Source: Streptomyces sp. SCUT-3 (lineage in GTDB: Bacteria; Actinomycetota; Actinomycetes; Streptomycetales; Streptomycetaceae). Taken from it: 64,000 nucleotides of DNA. The stretch lies in the NCBI RefSeq assembly GCF_014083985.1, contig NZ_CP046907.1, forward strand, positions 1,778,001-1,842,000, given 5' to 3'. Position numbers and translations under genes: made by a program. Shown piece by piece: positions 46,810 through 56,025 of this stretch; the stretch's first letter is position 1; every line of letters begins with the position of its first letter. The notes under the pieces were generated by a model that did not search any database, was not told where the DNA came from, and saw nothing but the letters and a program-made list of their open reading frames with translations.

Positions 46810-47817
46810 ATGATCGAACTGGAGGGCCTGACCAAGCGCTACGGCGACAAGCTGGCCGTCGACAACCTGACGTTCTCGGTGCGCCCGGGCGTCGTCACGG
46901 GCTTCCTCGGGCCCAACGGCGCCGGGAAGTCCACCACGATGCGCATGATGCTGGACCTGGACCGGCCCACCGCCGGCTCGGTGCGGATAGACGGCAAGCA
47001 CTACCGGCAGCTGGACGAGCCGCTGAAGCACATCGGCGCGCTCCTGGACGCGAAGGCCGTGCACGGCGGCCGCACCGCCCACAACCACCTGCTCTGCCTG
47101 GCGCAGAGCAACCGCATCCCCCGCGCCAGGGTCGACGAGGTCCTGGAGACCGTCGGCCTCACCGCGGTGGCGAAGAAGCGTTCCGGGGGCTTCTCCCTCG
47201 GCATGGGGCAGCGCCTCGGCATCGCGGCGGCGCTGCTCGGCGACCCGCGGATCCTGATGTTCGACGAGCCGGTCAACGGCCTCGACCCCGAGGGCATCCA
47301 CTGGATCCGCAACCTGATGAAGGACCTCGCGGCCCAGGGGCGGACGGTGTTCGTCTCCAGCCACCTGATGAGCGAGATGGCGCTGACCGCCGACCACCTC
47401 ATCGTCATCGGCCGCGGCAAGCTGCTCGCGGACACCTCGATGGCCGACTTCATCGCCGTCAACTCCCGCTCCTTCGTGCGGATCCGCACCCCCGAGCCCG
47501 AGCGGCTGCGCGACGCCCTGGCGAAGGCGGGGGCCTCCGCGCCCGCGACCGCCGCCGACGGCGCCCTCGAGGTCGAGGACCTCCCGGCGGAGCGGATCGG
47601 CGAACTCGCGGCCGAGCACGGGCTCGTGCTGCACGAGCTCAGCCCGCAGCGCGCCTCCCTGGAGGAGGCGTTCATGCGGATGACGGCCGCCTCGGTGGAG
47701 TACCAGGCCGGGGCCCCCGTGCCGGGCGCGGTGCCCGTTCCGGGCGCGGTGCCCGGCGGGGCGGTTCAGCAGTGGGGCGGCTCGTGGGAGCAGCGCAAGC
47801 AGGGAAAGGAGTCCTGA
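46810..47817 (+). CDS. ABC transporter ATP-binding protein
   Basis: 335 residues from ATG 46810; GTG 46801 would add three residues. ABC-2-type ATPase: Walker A GPNGAGKST, variant signature FSLGMGQRLG, Walker B ILMFDEPVNGLDPEG and switch His in SSHLMSE. The C-terminal 35 residues hold an imperfect PVPGAVP repeat and Gln/Trp. Drives the membrane protein encoded two bases downstream. Such pairs export antibiotics, lipids or peptides; this one has no substrate clue. Probably leaderless. Confidence 0.93.
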   Translation: MIELEGLTKRYGDKLAVDNLTFSVRPGVVTGFLGPNGAGKSTTMRMMLDLDRPTAGSVRIDGKHYRQLDEPLKHIGALLDAKAVHGGRTAHNHLLCLAQSNRIPRARVDEVLETVGLTAVAKKRSGGFSLGMGQRLGIAAALLGDPRILMFDEPVNGLDPEGIHWIRNLMKDLAAQGRTVFVSSHLMSEMALTADHLIVIGRGKLLADTSMADFIAVNSRSFVRIRTPEPERLRDALAKAGASAPATAADGALEVEDLPAERIGELAAEHGLVLHELSPQRASLEEAFMRMTAASVEYQAGAPVPGAVPVPGAVPGGAVQQWGGSWEQRKQGKES

Positions 47818-47819
47818 CC

Positions 47820-48587
47820 ATGGCGTCAGCCACAGCGGTACTGCAGTCGGAGTGGACCAAGGTCAGGTCGGTGCGGTCGACGGTGTGGACGCTGGTCACC
47901 GCGTTCGCCGTCACCGTCGCCGTGGGCGGTGGCATCTCCGCCCTGGTCACCGCGACCTGGGGGGACGCGCCGCCGGCCGACCGGGCGATGTTCGACGCGG
48001 CGCAGACCAGCTTCTCCGGGATGTTCCTCGGCCAGCTGGCCCTGATCGTCTTCGGCGTCCTGGTGATCGGCGGGGAGTACAGCACCGGGATGATCCGCTC
48101 CTCGCTGGCCGCGGTGCCGCAGCGGGGCGTGCTGCTCGCCGCCAAGGTCGCCGTGGCGACGGCGCTGGCCCTGGTGACCGGGATGGTGACCAGCTTCACG
48201 GCGTTCTTCGTGGGCCAGGCGTTCCTGGGGCAGCGGGCCACCACCCTGGCCGAGGAGGGCGTGCTGCGCGCGGTGTTCGGCGCCGGGCTGTACATGACCC
48301 TGATCACGATGTTCGCCATGGGGGTGACGGCGATGCTGCGCAGCCCGATGCTCTCGCTCGGCATCCTGATGCCGTTCTTCTTCCTGGTCTCCAGCATCCT
48401 CGCCGCGGTTCCCAAGGCGAAGGAGGTGGCGCAGTACTTCCCCGACCAGGCCGGCGCGCGCATCATGCAGGCCGTGCCCATGGGCGACGCCCCGTACGGC
48501 CCGTGGGGCGGGCTGGGGATCATGGCGCTGTGGGTGGTGGCCGCGCTGGCGGGCGGCTACCTGGTGCTGAAGAAGCGCGACGCCTGA
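47820..48587 (+). CDS. ABC-2-type transporter permease
   Basis: 255 residues from ATG 47820 with AAAGGAGT upstream; begins MASATAVLQSEWTKVRSVRS, the ABC-2 permease hallmark. About six hydrophobic helices: VWTLVTAFAVTVAVGGGI, LGQLALIVFGVLVIGGEYS, AVATALALVTGMVTSFTAFF, LYMTLITMFAMGVTAML, LGILMPFFFLVSSILAAV and LGIMALWVVAALAGGYLVL. GEYSTGMIRSSLAAVP is the conserved cytoplasmic motif. Works with the ATPase just upstream. Confidence 0.92.
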   Translation: MASATAVLQSEWTKVRSVRSTVWTLVTAFAVTVAVGGGISALVTATWGDAPPADRAMFDAAQTSFSGMFLGQLALIVFGVLVIGGEYSTGMIRSSLAAVPQRGVLLAAKVAVATALALVTGMVTSFTAFFVGQAFLGQRATTLAEEGVLRAVFGAGLYMTLITMFAMGVTAMLRSPMLSLGILMPFFFLVSSILAAVPKAKEVAQYFPDQAGARIMQAVPMGDAPYGPWGGLGIMALWVVAALAGGYLVLKKRDA

Positions 48588-48638
48588 GGGCGTCCGCCCC
48601 CTCACCGGCCTCCCCCCGGCCCGCCGGGGCCCCGTCCC

Positions 48639-48953
48639 TCAGTGGCGGGGGGCGTTCCGCGACCGCTGCAGCTTCGCGCTGCGGCGGTCGCGCGCGTTCC
48701 AGCAGGATCCGTGCCAGTGCCGGCGGTCGTCCACTCCCCCGTACTCGGGCCAGGCCACCACGTGCCCCGTGCCCGGGGGGATCTCCTGGTCGCAGCCGGG
48801 GCACCGGTAGTACTTCCCGGCGGAGCCGGACACCTGACGGACCGTCCACTCCTCGCCGCGCCAGTCCACGGTGCGCTCGTGGCCGAAGACCGGGCCGCCC
48901 GGGCGCTCGGCGGGGAGAGCGCCCGGCCTGGGGCGGTTTCTGCGCGGCGACAC
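48639..48953 (-). CDS. Small zinc-ribbon-like protein, function unknown
   Basis: 104 residues from GTG 48953 (GAGG 6 bases upstream); the frame could run to 48998. Conserved middle YYRCPGCDQEIPPGTGHVVA followed by RRHWHGSCW: a Cys-x2-Cys plus His/His/Cys set able to bind zinc (treble-clef type). The ends are basic. Streptomyces homologues at this locus carry the label ATP/GTP-binding protein, but no nucleotide-binding motif is visible here. Convergent with the ABC permease, divergent from the flavin oxidoreductase. Confidence 0.78.
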   Translation of the reverse strand: MSPRRNRPRPGALPAERPGGPVFGHERTVDWRGEEWTVRQVSGSAGKYYRCPGCDQEIPPGTGHVVAWPEYGGVDDRRHWHGSCWNARDRRSAKLQRSRNAPRH

Positions 48954-49144
48954 GGCACACCTCACATCGCACGGATCACACGGATCGTTGTCGGGCAACC
49001 GCGCCCAAGCCTACGCCGATGCCGCCCGCACACCCCGAAACGATCATGATTATCCGAGAATCGCCCTGCCGGGCCGTGCCTTTGGCACGTGTCAGGCGTT
49101 ATCGCCTTCGAGGGAAACCGGATCGGGCGGAGGGGGAAAGGACC

Positions 49145-50173
49145 ATGCGCGTCGGAGCGTTCGTGCTCGCGGCCCAGTTCCCGGGACAGGGACAGGCGGA
49201 GGCGCTGCACCGCGCGGTGCGCTCCGCCGAGACCGCGGAGGAGGCCGGGCTCGACGACGTGTGGCTCGCCGAGCACCACTTCGTGCCCTACGGCACGTGC
49301 CCGTCGGCGGTGACACTGGCCGCGCTGCTGCTCGGCCGCACCCGGCGGATCGGGATCGGCACGGCGGTCAGCGTGCTGCCCAACGCCCACCCGGTGGCCC
49401 TCGGCGAACAGGCGGCCCTGCTGCACCTGCTGTCCGGCGGCCGCTTCTCCCTCGGCGTCGGCCGCGGCGGGCCGTGGGTGGACCTGGAGGTCTTCGGCGG
49501 CGGCCTCGAGGCGTACGAGAGGGGCTTCCCCGAGTCGCTGGACCTGCTGCTGCGCTGGCTCCGGCAGCCGCGGGTGGCCGCCGACGGGGAGCGCTACCGC
49601 TTCCGCGAGGTCGCCGTGGTGCCGCGGCCCGGGGAGCTGCCGGACGGCCCGGCGTCCCCGCCCGTGGTCGTCGCCTGCACCTCGCCGGACAGTGTGCGGC
49701 TGGCCGCCCGCCGGAGACTGCCCATGCTCCTGGGGATGCACTGCGGCGACGCGGAGAAGGCCGAGATGGTCCGCCTCTACCGGCGGGAGGCGCTGGCCGC
49801 CGGCGCCACCCCCGAGCAGGTGCGCGCGGCCGGGCACGTCTCGGTGGGCGTGGCGCAGGTGGCCGACCGCGCCGAGGAGGCCCGCGAGACCCTGCTCAAG
49901 GCGATGCCGGGCTGGTTCGAACTGGGCCTGGGCGCCCACACCACCGTGGACGGGCGGGCCCGTTCCATGCGCGACCCGCACGCGTACACCTCGCTGCTGT
50001 GCGACCTGCACCCGGTGGGCCCGCCGCGGCTGTGCGCCGACCGGATCGCCGCCACCGCCGAGGCCACCGGGATCACCAGGTTCGCCTTCCTGACCGAGGG
50101 CTCGGGCGACCTGGCGGCCACCGAGCACAACCTGGCGCGCCTGGGCGGCGAGGTGCTCCCGCTGCTGCGCTGA
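49145..50173 (+). CDS. LLM-class flavin-dependent oxidoreductase
   Basis: 342 residues from ATG 49145 (AAAGG close upstream). Luciferase-like TIM barrel: [78 protein letters not shown] or F420 could be the cofactor; the AEHHF motif is seen in both groups. Cytoplasmic monooxygenase or reductase with unknown substrate. Single gene, convergent with an SCO5389-family gene. Confidence 0.88.
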   Translation: MRVGAFVLAAQFPGQGQAEALHRAVRSAETAEEAGLDDVWLAEHHFVPYGTCPSAVTLAALLLGRTRRIGIGTAVSVLPNAHPVALGEQAALLHLLSGGRFSLGVGRGGPWVDLEVFGGGLEAYERGFPESLDLLLRWLRQPRVAADGERYRFREVAVVPRPGELPDGPASPPVVVACTSPDSVRLAARRRLPMLLGMHCGDAEKAEMVRLYRREALAAGATPEQVRAAGHVSVGVAQVADRAEEARETLLKAMPGWFELGLGAHTTVDGRARSMRDPHAYTSLLCDLHPVGPPRLCADRIAATAEATGITRFAFLTEGSGDLAATEHNLARLGGEVLPLLR

Positions 50174-50194
50174 CGCCTCCCGCGGGCGCGCGCC

Positions 50195-50236
50195 GCGACG
50201 GGTGCCCGCGGCACGCGACGCGACGGGTGCCCGCGG
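50195..50236. repeat. Two 17-bp direct repeats at 25-bp spacing
   Basis: GCGACGGGTGCCCGCGG at 50195-50211 and 50220-50236, just after the oxidoreductase stop. Confidence 0.8.
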
Positions 50237-50242
50237 GAAGAA

Positions 50243-50283
50243 CGGGCGGTGCGCAGGGGGCTCCGCCTCCCGCACACCGCCCG
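50243..50283. terminator. Hairpin between convergent genes
   Basis: 9-bp CGGGCGGTG stem (50243-50251 with 50275-50283) with additional inner G/C pairing. Confidence 0.5.
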
Positions 50284-50290
50284 CGGCGGT

Positions 50291-50683
50291 TCAGCAGTCC
50301 CGCAGCAGCGGCGACTGGTTGAGCAGCTGGCCCCGCACCGAGGTGAAGCGCGCGTGCGCCTGGTCGGCCTCCTCCCCGAGCGGGAAGACGGCCACGCGGT
50401 GGCAGTTCTGGAAGGCCAGGCGAACCCCGAAGTGCCGCTGGAGCGCTCCGCGTATCGCGTCGCTCGCCAGGGCCCGGAGCAGCTGCCCGCGCGCCTGCTC
50501 GTCCGGCGGGGGGACCTGGTTGTCGGCGAACGGACCCCCGTCCGCGCCCAGTCGGTCCACCAGAGAACTGATCATCTCCCAGGCATACGGCAGGGAGGTC
50601 CGGACGCAGTCGACGAATTCCGCTTCGTCGACCTCGCCTCGCTCGGCCTTTTCGAGGAGGGCCGGTGAGACGTCGAGCGACAT
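50291..50683 (-). CDS. SCO5389-family protein
   Basis: 130 residues from ATG 50683 (GAGGAG 7 bases upstream); the frame to 50782 has no [40 protein letters not shown] is the well-conserved start of a small actinobacterial family with no known function. Helical; a Pro-rich loop ([12 protein letters not shown]) in the middle; Cys near the end (LLRDC). Conserved next to nucS in Streptomyces (recollection). Cytoplasmic. Confidence 0.83.
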   Translation of the reverse strand: MSLDVSPALLEKAERGEVDEAEFVDCVRTSLPYAWEMISSLVDRLGADGGPFADNQVPPPDEQARGQLLRALASDAIRGALQRHFGVRLAFQNCHRVAVFPLGEEADQAHARFTSVRGQLLNQSPLLRDC

Positions 50684-50884
50684 GAGGTACTCCTCTCGCG
50701 GCCCCCTCTTCAGGGAGGGCCTGCACGGACACATGAGGAAGACCGCAGCAACGCACACGCCGCACAACGGCTTCCCGTTCAACCGTAGAGCCCGGATCCG
50801 TCACGCACCAGGCACATACGAGCACAACCAGCCATCACCGGCGACCGGTTCAACCGTGAATCGCCCGCGGAGCCCCGCGTGGAC

Positions 50885-50890
50885 TAGCCT
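50885..50890 (+). promoter_or_regulatory. -10 box TAGCCT for nucS
   Basis: Ends 7 bases before GTG 50898; no Shine-Dalgarno, so a leaderless transcript is likely. Confidence 0.55.
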
Positions 50891-50897
50891 GCCGACC

Positions 50898-51557
50898 GTG
50901 CGTCTCGTCATTGCCCGCTGCTCCGTCGACTACGCAGGCCGGCTCACCGCCCACCTGCCGTCGGCCCCGCGGCTCATCCTGGTCAAAGCAGACGGCTCGG
51001 TGTCCATCCACGCCGACGACCGTGCCTACAAGCCCCTCAACTGGATGTCTCCGCCCTGCACGCTCAAGGCGGAGGAGGACGTCTGGACGGTGGTCAACAA
51101 GGCCGGTGAGAAGCTGATCATCACCATGGAGGAGGTGATCCACGACTCCTCCCACGAACTGGGGGTCGACCCCGGGCTCATCAAGGACGGCGTCGAGGCC
51201 CACCTCCAGGAGCTGCTCGCCGACCGCATGGAGGTCCTGGGCGAGGGCTGGACCCTGATCCGGCGTGAGTACCCCACGGCCATCGGCCCGGTGGACATCC
51301 TGTGCCGGGACGCCGACGGCGGCACGGTCGCCGTCGAGATCAAGCGCCGCGGCGAGATCGACGGCGTCGAGCAGCTCACCCGCTACCTCGAACTGCTCAA
51401 CCGCGACCCCCTGCTGGCCCCGGTGAAGGGCGTCTTCGCCGCCCAGGAGATCAAGCCCCAGGCCCGGGTGCTGGCCACCGACCGCGGCATCGGCTGCGTG
51501 ACCCTCGACTACGACGCGATGCGCGGCATCGAGGACGACAAGCTCCGCCTGTTCTGA
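50898..51557 (+). CDS. nucS: Endonuclease NucS (non-canonical mismatch repair)
   Basis: 219 residues from GTG 50898, giving the family start [20 protein letters not shown]. Cuts both strands at mismatches (notably G-T) in the MutS-free repair pathway of actinobacteria. N-terminal DNA-binding/dimerisation half to about residue 110; C-terminal RecB-like nuclease with Asp133 (PVDILCRD), Glu147 and Lys149 (VAVEIKRR). The C-terminus DDKLRLF fits a beta-clamp-binding peptide. Convergent with the STAND-like ATPase, separated by a 62-base perfect hairpin. Confidence 0.95.
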   Translation: MRLVIARCSVDYAGRLTAHLPSAPRLILVKADGSVSIHADDRAYKPLNWMSPPCTLKAEEDVWTVVNKAGEKLIITMEEVIHDSSHELGVDPGLIKDGVEAHLQELLADRMEVLGEGWTLIRREYPTAIGPVDILCRDADGGTVAVEIKRRGEIDGVEQLTRYLELLNRDPLLAPVKGVFAAQEIKPQARVLATDRGIGCVTLDYDAMRGIEDDKLRLF

Positions 51558-51583
51558 CACCGGCACCGGTCCCGCGCGGCACG

Positions 51584-51645
51584 CGGGAACGGGAACGGGC
51601 CGGCCGACCCCGCGTGCGGGGTCGGCCGGCCCGTTCCCGTTCCCG
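51584..51645. terminator. 62-base perfect inverted repeat between nucS and the ATPase gene
   Basis: 30-base arms (51584-51613 and 51616-51645) with a 2-base centre; in RNA the loop would open to at least 4. It ends one base before the stop codon of the convergent gene. Confidence 0.85.
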
Positions 51646-54408
51646 TCAGGCCGGCGTCGTGCTGCTCGTGCCGCCCCCGGCGCTCGGGTACGCCACGCTC
51701 TCGCCGCCCTCGGCGGGGGCGCTCGCCGAGTTCGTGGTGCCGCCCTCGGTGGTGCCGGTGTCACCGGTTCCGGCGTCGGCTCCCCCGGAGGGTTCCCCGG
51801 TGGAGCTGGGCTCCGCGGACGGGCTTCCGCTCGTCCCGTCCGAGGCACCCGTGTCACCGGTGCCCCCGCTTCCGCCCGTGGTGCCGCCCGTGCTCCCGCC
51901 ACCGCCCGTGGTGCCGCCGCCCGTGGTGCCTCCGGAGGACGAACTCCCCCCGGGCGAGGGGCTCGTGGATTTGGCGGGTGTGCTCTTGCCCGGCGTGGGG
52001 CTCTCCGACTCCTTCTCCTCCTCCTCGGAGGCGCTGGCGCTGGGGTCGGCGGTGCCGCTGGGCCCGGTGCCCGAGGGGGCGGGGCCGGACGGTCCGACCG
52101 GCCCGGCAGGCTGCTGCCCGGGCGGCCCGTCCTGCGTCCGCTCCTCCTGCTCGGCGGACTCGTCGGGGGCGACGTTCATCGGGGTGTTGTCCTGCGGGCC
52201 CTCCGCCGCCGTGCTGCCGAGGGTGACGACGGTCCCCAGCACCGCGACCAGCAGCGCCCCGGCGCACGCCGCGACGACGTTGCGGCGCGGCCCGGCCTGC
52301 AGCAGTCCCCGCACACCGCCCGGCGCCCGGCCCGCGACCGGTGCCGGTGCCGGTGCCTGTGCCGCGGACGCTCCCGCGGGCCTGCGGGACGCGGTCGCGG
52401 ACGCCGGCGGCCTCCCCTTCGCGGCGCGGGCGGCCAGGGCGGGCAGCACGGTCGTGACGGCCGCGGCCGACTCGTCCGCGGCGCTCCCGGCACCGGCACC
52501 GGTTCCGGCACCGGTGCCGCCGAGCGTGTCGGCCTCCCCCGTGACGTCCACGACCAGCGCCAGCGTGCGGCGGCCGACCAGCACGCCCGTCCGGTCCGCG
52601 AGGGCGCCGCGCAGGCCGATCGACGCCTCCAGTTCGCTGCGCGCCCGGTCCGGGTTGCCGGTGCACAGCGCCAGCACGCCCAACTCGTGGTGGAAGTAGG
52701 CCTCCTCGGCGACGTCGCCGGTCAGCCGGGCGGCCTCCTGGCCGATCCGCAGGGTCCGCTCCCAGGCGGTCCAGTGCAGTGCCGCCGCGAAGACCGGGGC
52801 CGCTGTGCGGGCCAGCAGTACGGCGGCGCTGGGGTGCCCGGTGTCGCGTGCGGCCGCCATGGCGGCGAGCACCGCGTCCGCCTCCTGGGCGACCCGGTGC
52901 GTGGTGACCGAGGGGTGGCCCGCCCACCAGGCGTAGTGGCGGGCCGCGGTGAGCGCCTGCTCCGCCGGGCCGTCGCCCGCCGCGGCGAGCAGCTGGGGGC
53001 GCACGCCGGCCGCGAGCCGGTAGCGGGAGGCCGCGGCGGTGAGCAGGCCGCAGTCGAGGAGCTCGCCCAGCGCCGTGTCTGCGTGGGTGTCCCCCACCAG
53101 GGCCGGCAGGTGGGCCGGATCGGGGCACTCGCCGTCCAGCACCACCGCGAACCGCAGGGTCTCCCGGGCCGAGGCGCTCAGGCGGGAGGCGAACAGCCGG
53201 GCCGGTGCGGCGCTCTCGGCCAGGGACGGCAGCGGGGGCCGGCCCGCCGCGGGGGCGTGCTCCGCACCCGCGGAGCCGGAGCCCCACACGTCCGTCTCAC
53301 CGTCGTCCCCGCGGCCGCCGGAGGAGGGGCCGGACGCGGGGCCGTCCGGTGCCGTCCCGGCCTCGTCGCGCTGCGCCAGGAGCTCGGCGGCCTGGACGAA
53401 GCGCAGGGGCAGGCCCTCGGACTCGAACCACAGGTCGGCCGCCCAGGCCGCCTCGTCGTCCTCCAGGGACCGGCCGCACCGCTGGGCGAGCATCTCCAGG
53501 CACGCGGACCGGCTCAGGCCGGCCAGGGGGACCTCCTCGACCCCGGATCCGGCCGCGGGCTCGGGCACGTCGGGCAGCGCGGAGAGGAGGAAGGCGCACT
53601 CGGGCGCGCCGGCGAGCAGTTCCTCCAGCTGCGCCCCGCCGAACTCGAGGTCGTCGACCACCACGATCGCGCCGATGCCGCGGACCAGGTCCGCCAGCGC
53701 GTCGGGGGCGGGGCGGTAGCCGTCGGTGCGGTGGACGGCCGCGCACAGTTCCTGCAGCAGGTCGGCCGGGCCGCGGTGGCGGCCGTGGAGGCGGACGACG
53801 CCGTCGGGAGCGAATCGTTCCTCCTCGCACTCCTCCGCCACGGCGTCCAGCAGTGCGGTGCGGCCCGAGCCGGAGGGGCCGGTGAGCCGGACCGAGCGGC
53901 CGCGGGCGAGCAGGCGGACCAGCCGCTCCTGCTCGTCGTCGCGCTCGACGAGGTCCGTCCTGCCGCGCGTCAGACTTCCCGGCGGCGGCACCGGCCGCGC
54001 CGCGGCGGCGACGGCCTCGCGCTCCTCGGCGGTGCGCTTCGGGGGCACCGGGGGCTTCTGGTCGAGCGGGCGGGCCCGGACCTCGCTGCCATCGACCGGA
54101 TTGACCGTCAGGAGGTAGTCGCCGGCGATCAGTTCGGTGATTCCGCGCCCCTGGACCGGTGTCCCGGCGGGGCCGTCCGCGCCGAGGGCGGGAAGGGACT
54201 GGCGGGGGGCCGCGGGCGGCCTCGCCCCGCCGCCGGACGCACCGGATCCCGGCACCCCGGACCCCTGCGCCCCTGTTCCCGACGCCCCCGGGCCGGACCG
54301 CTTCGGACCGGCCGTTCCGGTCCCCGTCGGGTCGGGCGCGTCCGCGTCGCGGCGCGGCGTCCCGCCGTCGTCGGGAAGGTAATCGGGTCCCCCGGTGTGC
54401 GGGTCCAT
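51646..54408 (-). CDS. STAND-like ATPase with membrane helix and long Ser/Thr/Gly-rich C-terminus
   Basis: 920 residues, ATG 54408. Order: disordered Gly/Pro leader (1-90); a short conserved segment ITELIAGDYLLTVNPVDGSE; P-loop domain with GPSGSGRT at 177-184 and Walker B AIVVVDDLEF; winged-helix/TPR-like region (about 380-600) with HYAWWAGHPSVTTHR and AYFHHELGVLALCTGNPDRA; one transmembrane helix near residue 695 (VVAACAGALLVAVLGTVVTL); then about 200 residues rich in Gly, Ser, Thr, Pro and Glu, predicted outside the cell. The P-loop has Arg where Lys is usual. An orthologue sits beside nucS in Streptomyces (recollection). Function unknown; signalling across the membrane is a guess. Confidence 0.83.
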   Translation of the reverse strand: MDPHTGGPDYLPDDGGTPRRDADAPDPTGTGTAGPKRSGPGASGTGAQGSGVPGSGASGGGARPPAAPRQSLPALGADGPAGTPVQGRGITELIAGDYLLTVNPVDGSEVRARPLDQKPPVPPKRTAEEREAVAAAARPVPPPGSLTRGRTDLVERDDEQERLVRLLARGRSVRLTGPSGSGRTALLDAVAEECEEERFAPDGVVRLHGRHRGPADLLQELCAAVHRTDGYRPAPDALADLVRGIGAIVVVDDLEFGGAQLEELLAGAPECAFLLSALPDVPEPAAGSGVEEVPLAGLSRSACLEMLAQRCGRSLEDDEAAWAADLWFESEGLPLRFVQAAELLAQRDEAGTAPDGPASGPSSGGRGDDGETDVWGSGSAGAEHAPAAGRPPLPSLAESAAPARLFASRLSASARETLRFAVVLDGECPDPAHLPALVGDTHADTALGELLDCGLLTAAASRYRLAAGVRPQLLAAAGDGPAEQALTAARHYAWWAGHPSVTTHRVAQEADAVLAAMAAARDTGHPSAAVLLARTAAPVFAAALHWTAWERTLRIGQEAARLTGDVAEEAYFHHELGVLALCTGNPDRARSELEASIGLRGALADRTGVLVGRRTLALVVDVTGEADTLGGTGAGTGAGAGSAADESAAAVTTVLPALAARAAKGRPPASATASRRPAGASAAQAPAPAPVAGRAPGGVRGLLQAGPRRNVVAACAGALLVAVLGTVVTLGSTAAEGPQDNTPMNVAPDESAEQEERTQDGPPGQQPAGPVGPSGPAPSGTGPSGTADPSASASEEEEKESESPTPGKSTPAKSTSPSPGGSSSSGGTTGGGTTGGGGSTGGTTGGSGGTGDTGASDGTSGSPSAEPSSTGEPSGGADAGTGDTGTTEGGTTNSASAPAEGGESVAYPSAGGGTSSTTPA

Positions 54409-54550
54409 GCTCTCCAGCCCCTCGGTGCCAGCCCCGGTTGCGTCGGCGGTCCGCGAGGGGGACGCGCCGGAACCCGAACCCTAGTGCCTCCCGGCATATT
54501 TCAGTAGCGCAGGGTGAGCATGCTCCCGACAGGTCCGTACCGGACCGGTA

Positions 54551-54892
54551 TCAGCCCCGGCTACCGATCTGCTCCCCCGGCCAGGCGTCTGCGGCGATGC
54601 CGCCCTCGATGGCCAGGATCCGGTGCAGCCGCGTCGCCACGAGGAGCCTCTGCAGCTGCACCGGGACGCCCCGGAGGACGAGCCGGCGTCCGGCCCGGCC
54701 CGCCCTCCGGTGCGCACCCATGATCACGCCGAGGCCCGTGGCGTCCCACGAGGCCAGCTCGGTCAGGTCCAGCACCAGGTCGCCCTCGCCGGAGTCGACG
54801 GCACGGTGCAGCACCGTGCGGGCGTCCGCCGCGCTCCGGACGTCGAGGCGCCCCCCGACGGCGAGCCGGTGGTGGTCGCCCCTGATCCGCAT
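54551..54892 (-). CDS. STAS-domain protein (anti-sigma factor antagonist type)
   Basis: 113 residues from ATG 54892 (GGGGAG about 5 bases upstream); in-frame ATGs at 54931 and 54973 are possible. Single STAS domain: RLAVGGRLDVRSAADARTVL, LVLDLTELASWDATGLGVIM, RLVLRGVPVQLQRLL. The phospho-acceptor position, Ser in SpoIIAA (DSSGLG), is Thr here (DATGLG). Such proteins release sigma factors by binding their anti-sigma kinases; no kinase or sigma gene is adjacent, so the partner is elsewhere. Upstream of the convergent-spaced ATPase gene by 142 bases. Confidence 0.88.
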   Translation of the reverse strand: MRIRGDHHRLAVGGRLDVRSAADARTVLHRAVDSGEGDLVLDLTELASWDATGLGVIMGAHRRAGRAGRRLVLRGVPVQLQRLLVATRLHRILAIEGGIAADAWPGEQIGSRG

Positions 54893-55008
54893 GAACACTC
54901 CCCGACTTTTCGACGAACGGTCTCTTCCCATCTGACCGCCCATCGCGTGCGCTGGATGCCGTCCGTGAGCCAATCGATACCGAATTCACTCACCTGGGTG
55001 AGGACTTC

Positions 55009-55857
55009 TCAGTAGCTGTAGAAGCCCTTGCCGCTCTTGCGGCCGATGTCGCCCGCGTCGACCATGCGGCGCATGATCTCCGGCGGGGCGAACTTCTCGT
55101 CCTGGCACTCGGTGTAGATGTTGCCGGTGGCGTGCAGCAGGATGTCGACGCCGGTCAGGTCCGCCGTGGCCAGCGGGCCCATGGCGTGGCCGAAGCCCAG
55201 GCGGCAGGCGGTGTCGATGTCCTCCGCGCTGGCCACGCCGGACTCGTAGAGCTTGGTGGCCTCGACGACCAGCGCCGAGATCAGGCGGGTGGTGACGAAG
55301 CCGGCCACGTCGCGGTTGACGACGATGCAGGTCTTGCCGACGCCCTCGGCGAACTCCTTGGCCGCGGCCAGGGTCTCGTCGCTGGTCTTGTAGCCGCGCA
55401 CCAGCTCGACCAGCTGCATCATCGGCACCGGCGAGAAGAAGTGCACGCCGACGACGCTCTCCGGGCGGCCGGTGACCGCGGCGATCTTGGTGATCGGGAT
55501 GGCGGAGGTGTTGGAGGCGAGCACCGCGCCGTCCTTGGCGATGCGGTCCAGCGAGCGGAAGATCTCCTGCTTGACCTCGATCTTCTCGAAGACCGCCTCG
55601 ACGACGACGTCAGCGTCGGCGACCGCGTCCATGTCGGTCGTGGTGGTGATGCGGCCCAGCGCGGCCTCGGCGTCGGCCGCCTCCAGCTTCCCCTTGGAGA
55701 CGAACCTGTCGTACGACGCCCTGATGCCGTCGGTGGCGCGGGTCAGCGCCTCGTCGGTGACGTCGCGCAGCACGACCTCGTGACCGGCCTGCGCCGAGAC
55801 CTGCGCGATGCCGGACCCCATGAGCCCTGCCCCGATGACGGCGAGCTTCTTCGCCAC
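55009..55857 (-). CDS. 3-hydroxybutyryl-CoA dehydrogenase
   Basis: 282 residues, GTG 55857 (GAGGGA 7 bases upstream). NAD(P)-dependent conversion of 3-hydroxybutyryl-CoA and acetoacetyl-CoA. Rossmann start KLAVIGAGLMGSGIAQ; catalytic His in VVGVHFFSPVPMMQLVE; Asn in VNRDVAGFVTTRL; C-terminal domain with GFGHAMGPLATADLTGVD and closing DIGRKSGKGFYSY. Complete single-function enzyme (282 residues is the usual size). With the thiolase at 39-40 kb it can build or degrade C4 units for the butyryl/isobutyryl-CoA mutase. Divergent from the PduO gene. Confidence 0.95.
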   Translation of the reverse strand: MAKKLAVIGAGLMGSGIAQVSAQAGHEVVLRDVTDEALTRATDGIRASYDRFVSKGKLEAADAEAALGRITTTTDMDAVADADVVVEAVFEKIEVKQEIFRSLDRIAKDGAVLASNTSAIPITKIAAVTGRPESVVGVHFFSPVPMMQLVELVRGYKTSDETLAAAKEFAEGVGKTCIVVNRDVAGFVTTRLISALVVEATKLYESGVASAEDIDTACRLGFGHAMGPLATADLTGVDILLHATGNIYTECQDEKFAPPEIMRRMVDAGDIGRKSGKGFYSY

Positions 55858-56013
55858 TGCGTGTCCCTCTTCTCGTTCGTGCGCCGGTGGTCCTGGGACC
55901 TTAACGCCCGTTCACGTTACCGGGCAGCAGTAAGAGGCGGACATCACGGTTCCCGGCCGCGGCTGTGACCGGGGGCACCCTTCCCTCCCCCGGGCGGACG
56001 GCCCCGGCGGCGC

Positions 56014-56019
56014 TACTCT
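56014..56019 (+). promoter_or_regulatory. -10 box TACTCT for the PduO-type gene
   Basis: Ends 6 bases before ATG 56026, no Shine-Dalgarno; leaderless arrangement. Confidence 0.5.
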
Positions 56020-56025
56020 TCGCCC

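Noticed and set aside
55858-56025. Cobalamin riboswitch upstream of the PduO-type gene
   Set aside because: No B12-box-like sequence seen and the promoter appears leaderless, leaving no 5' UTR.
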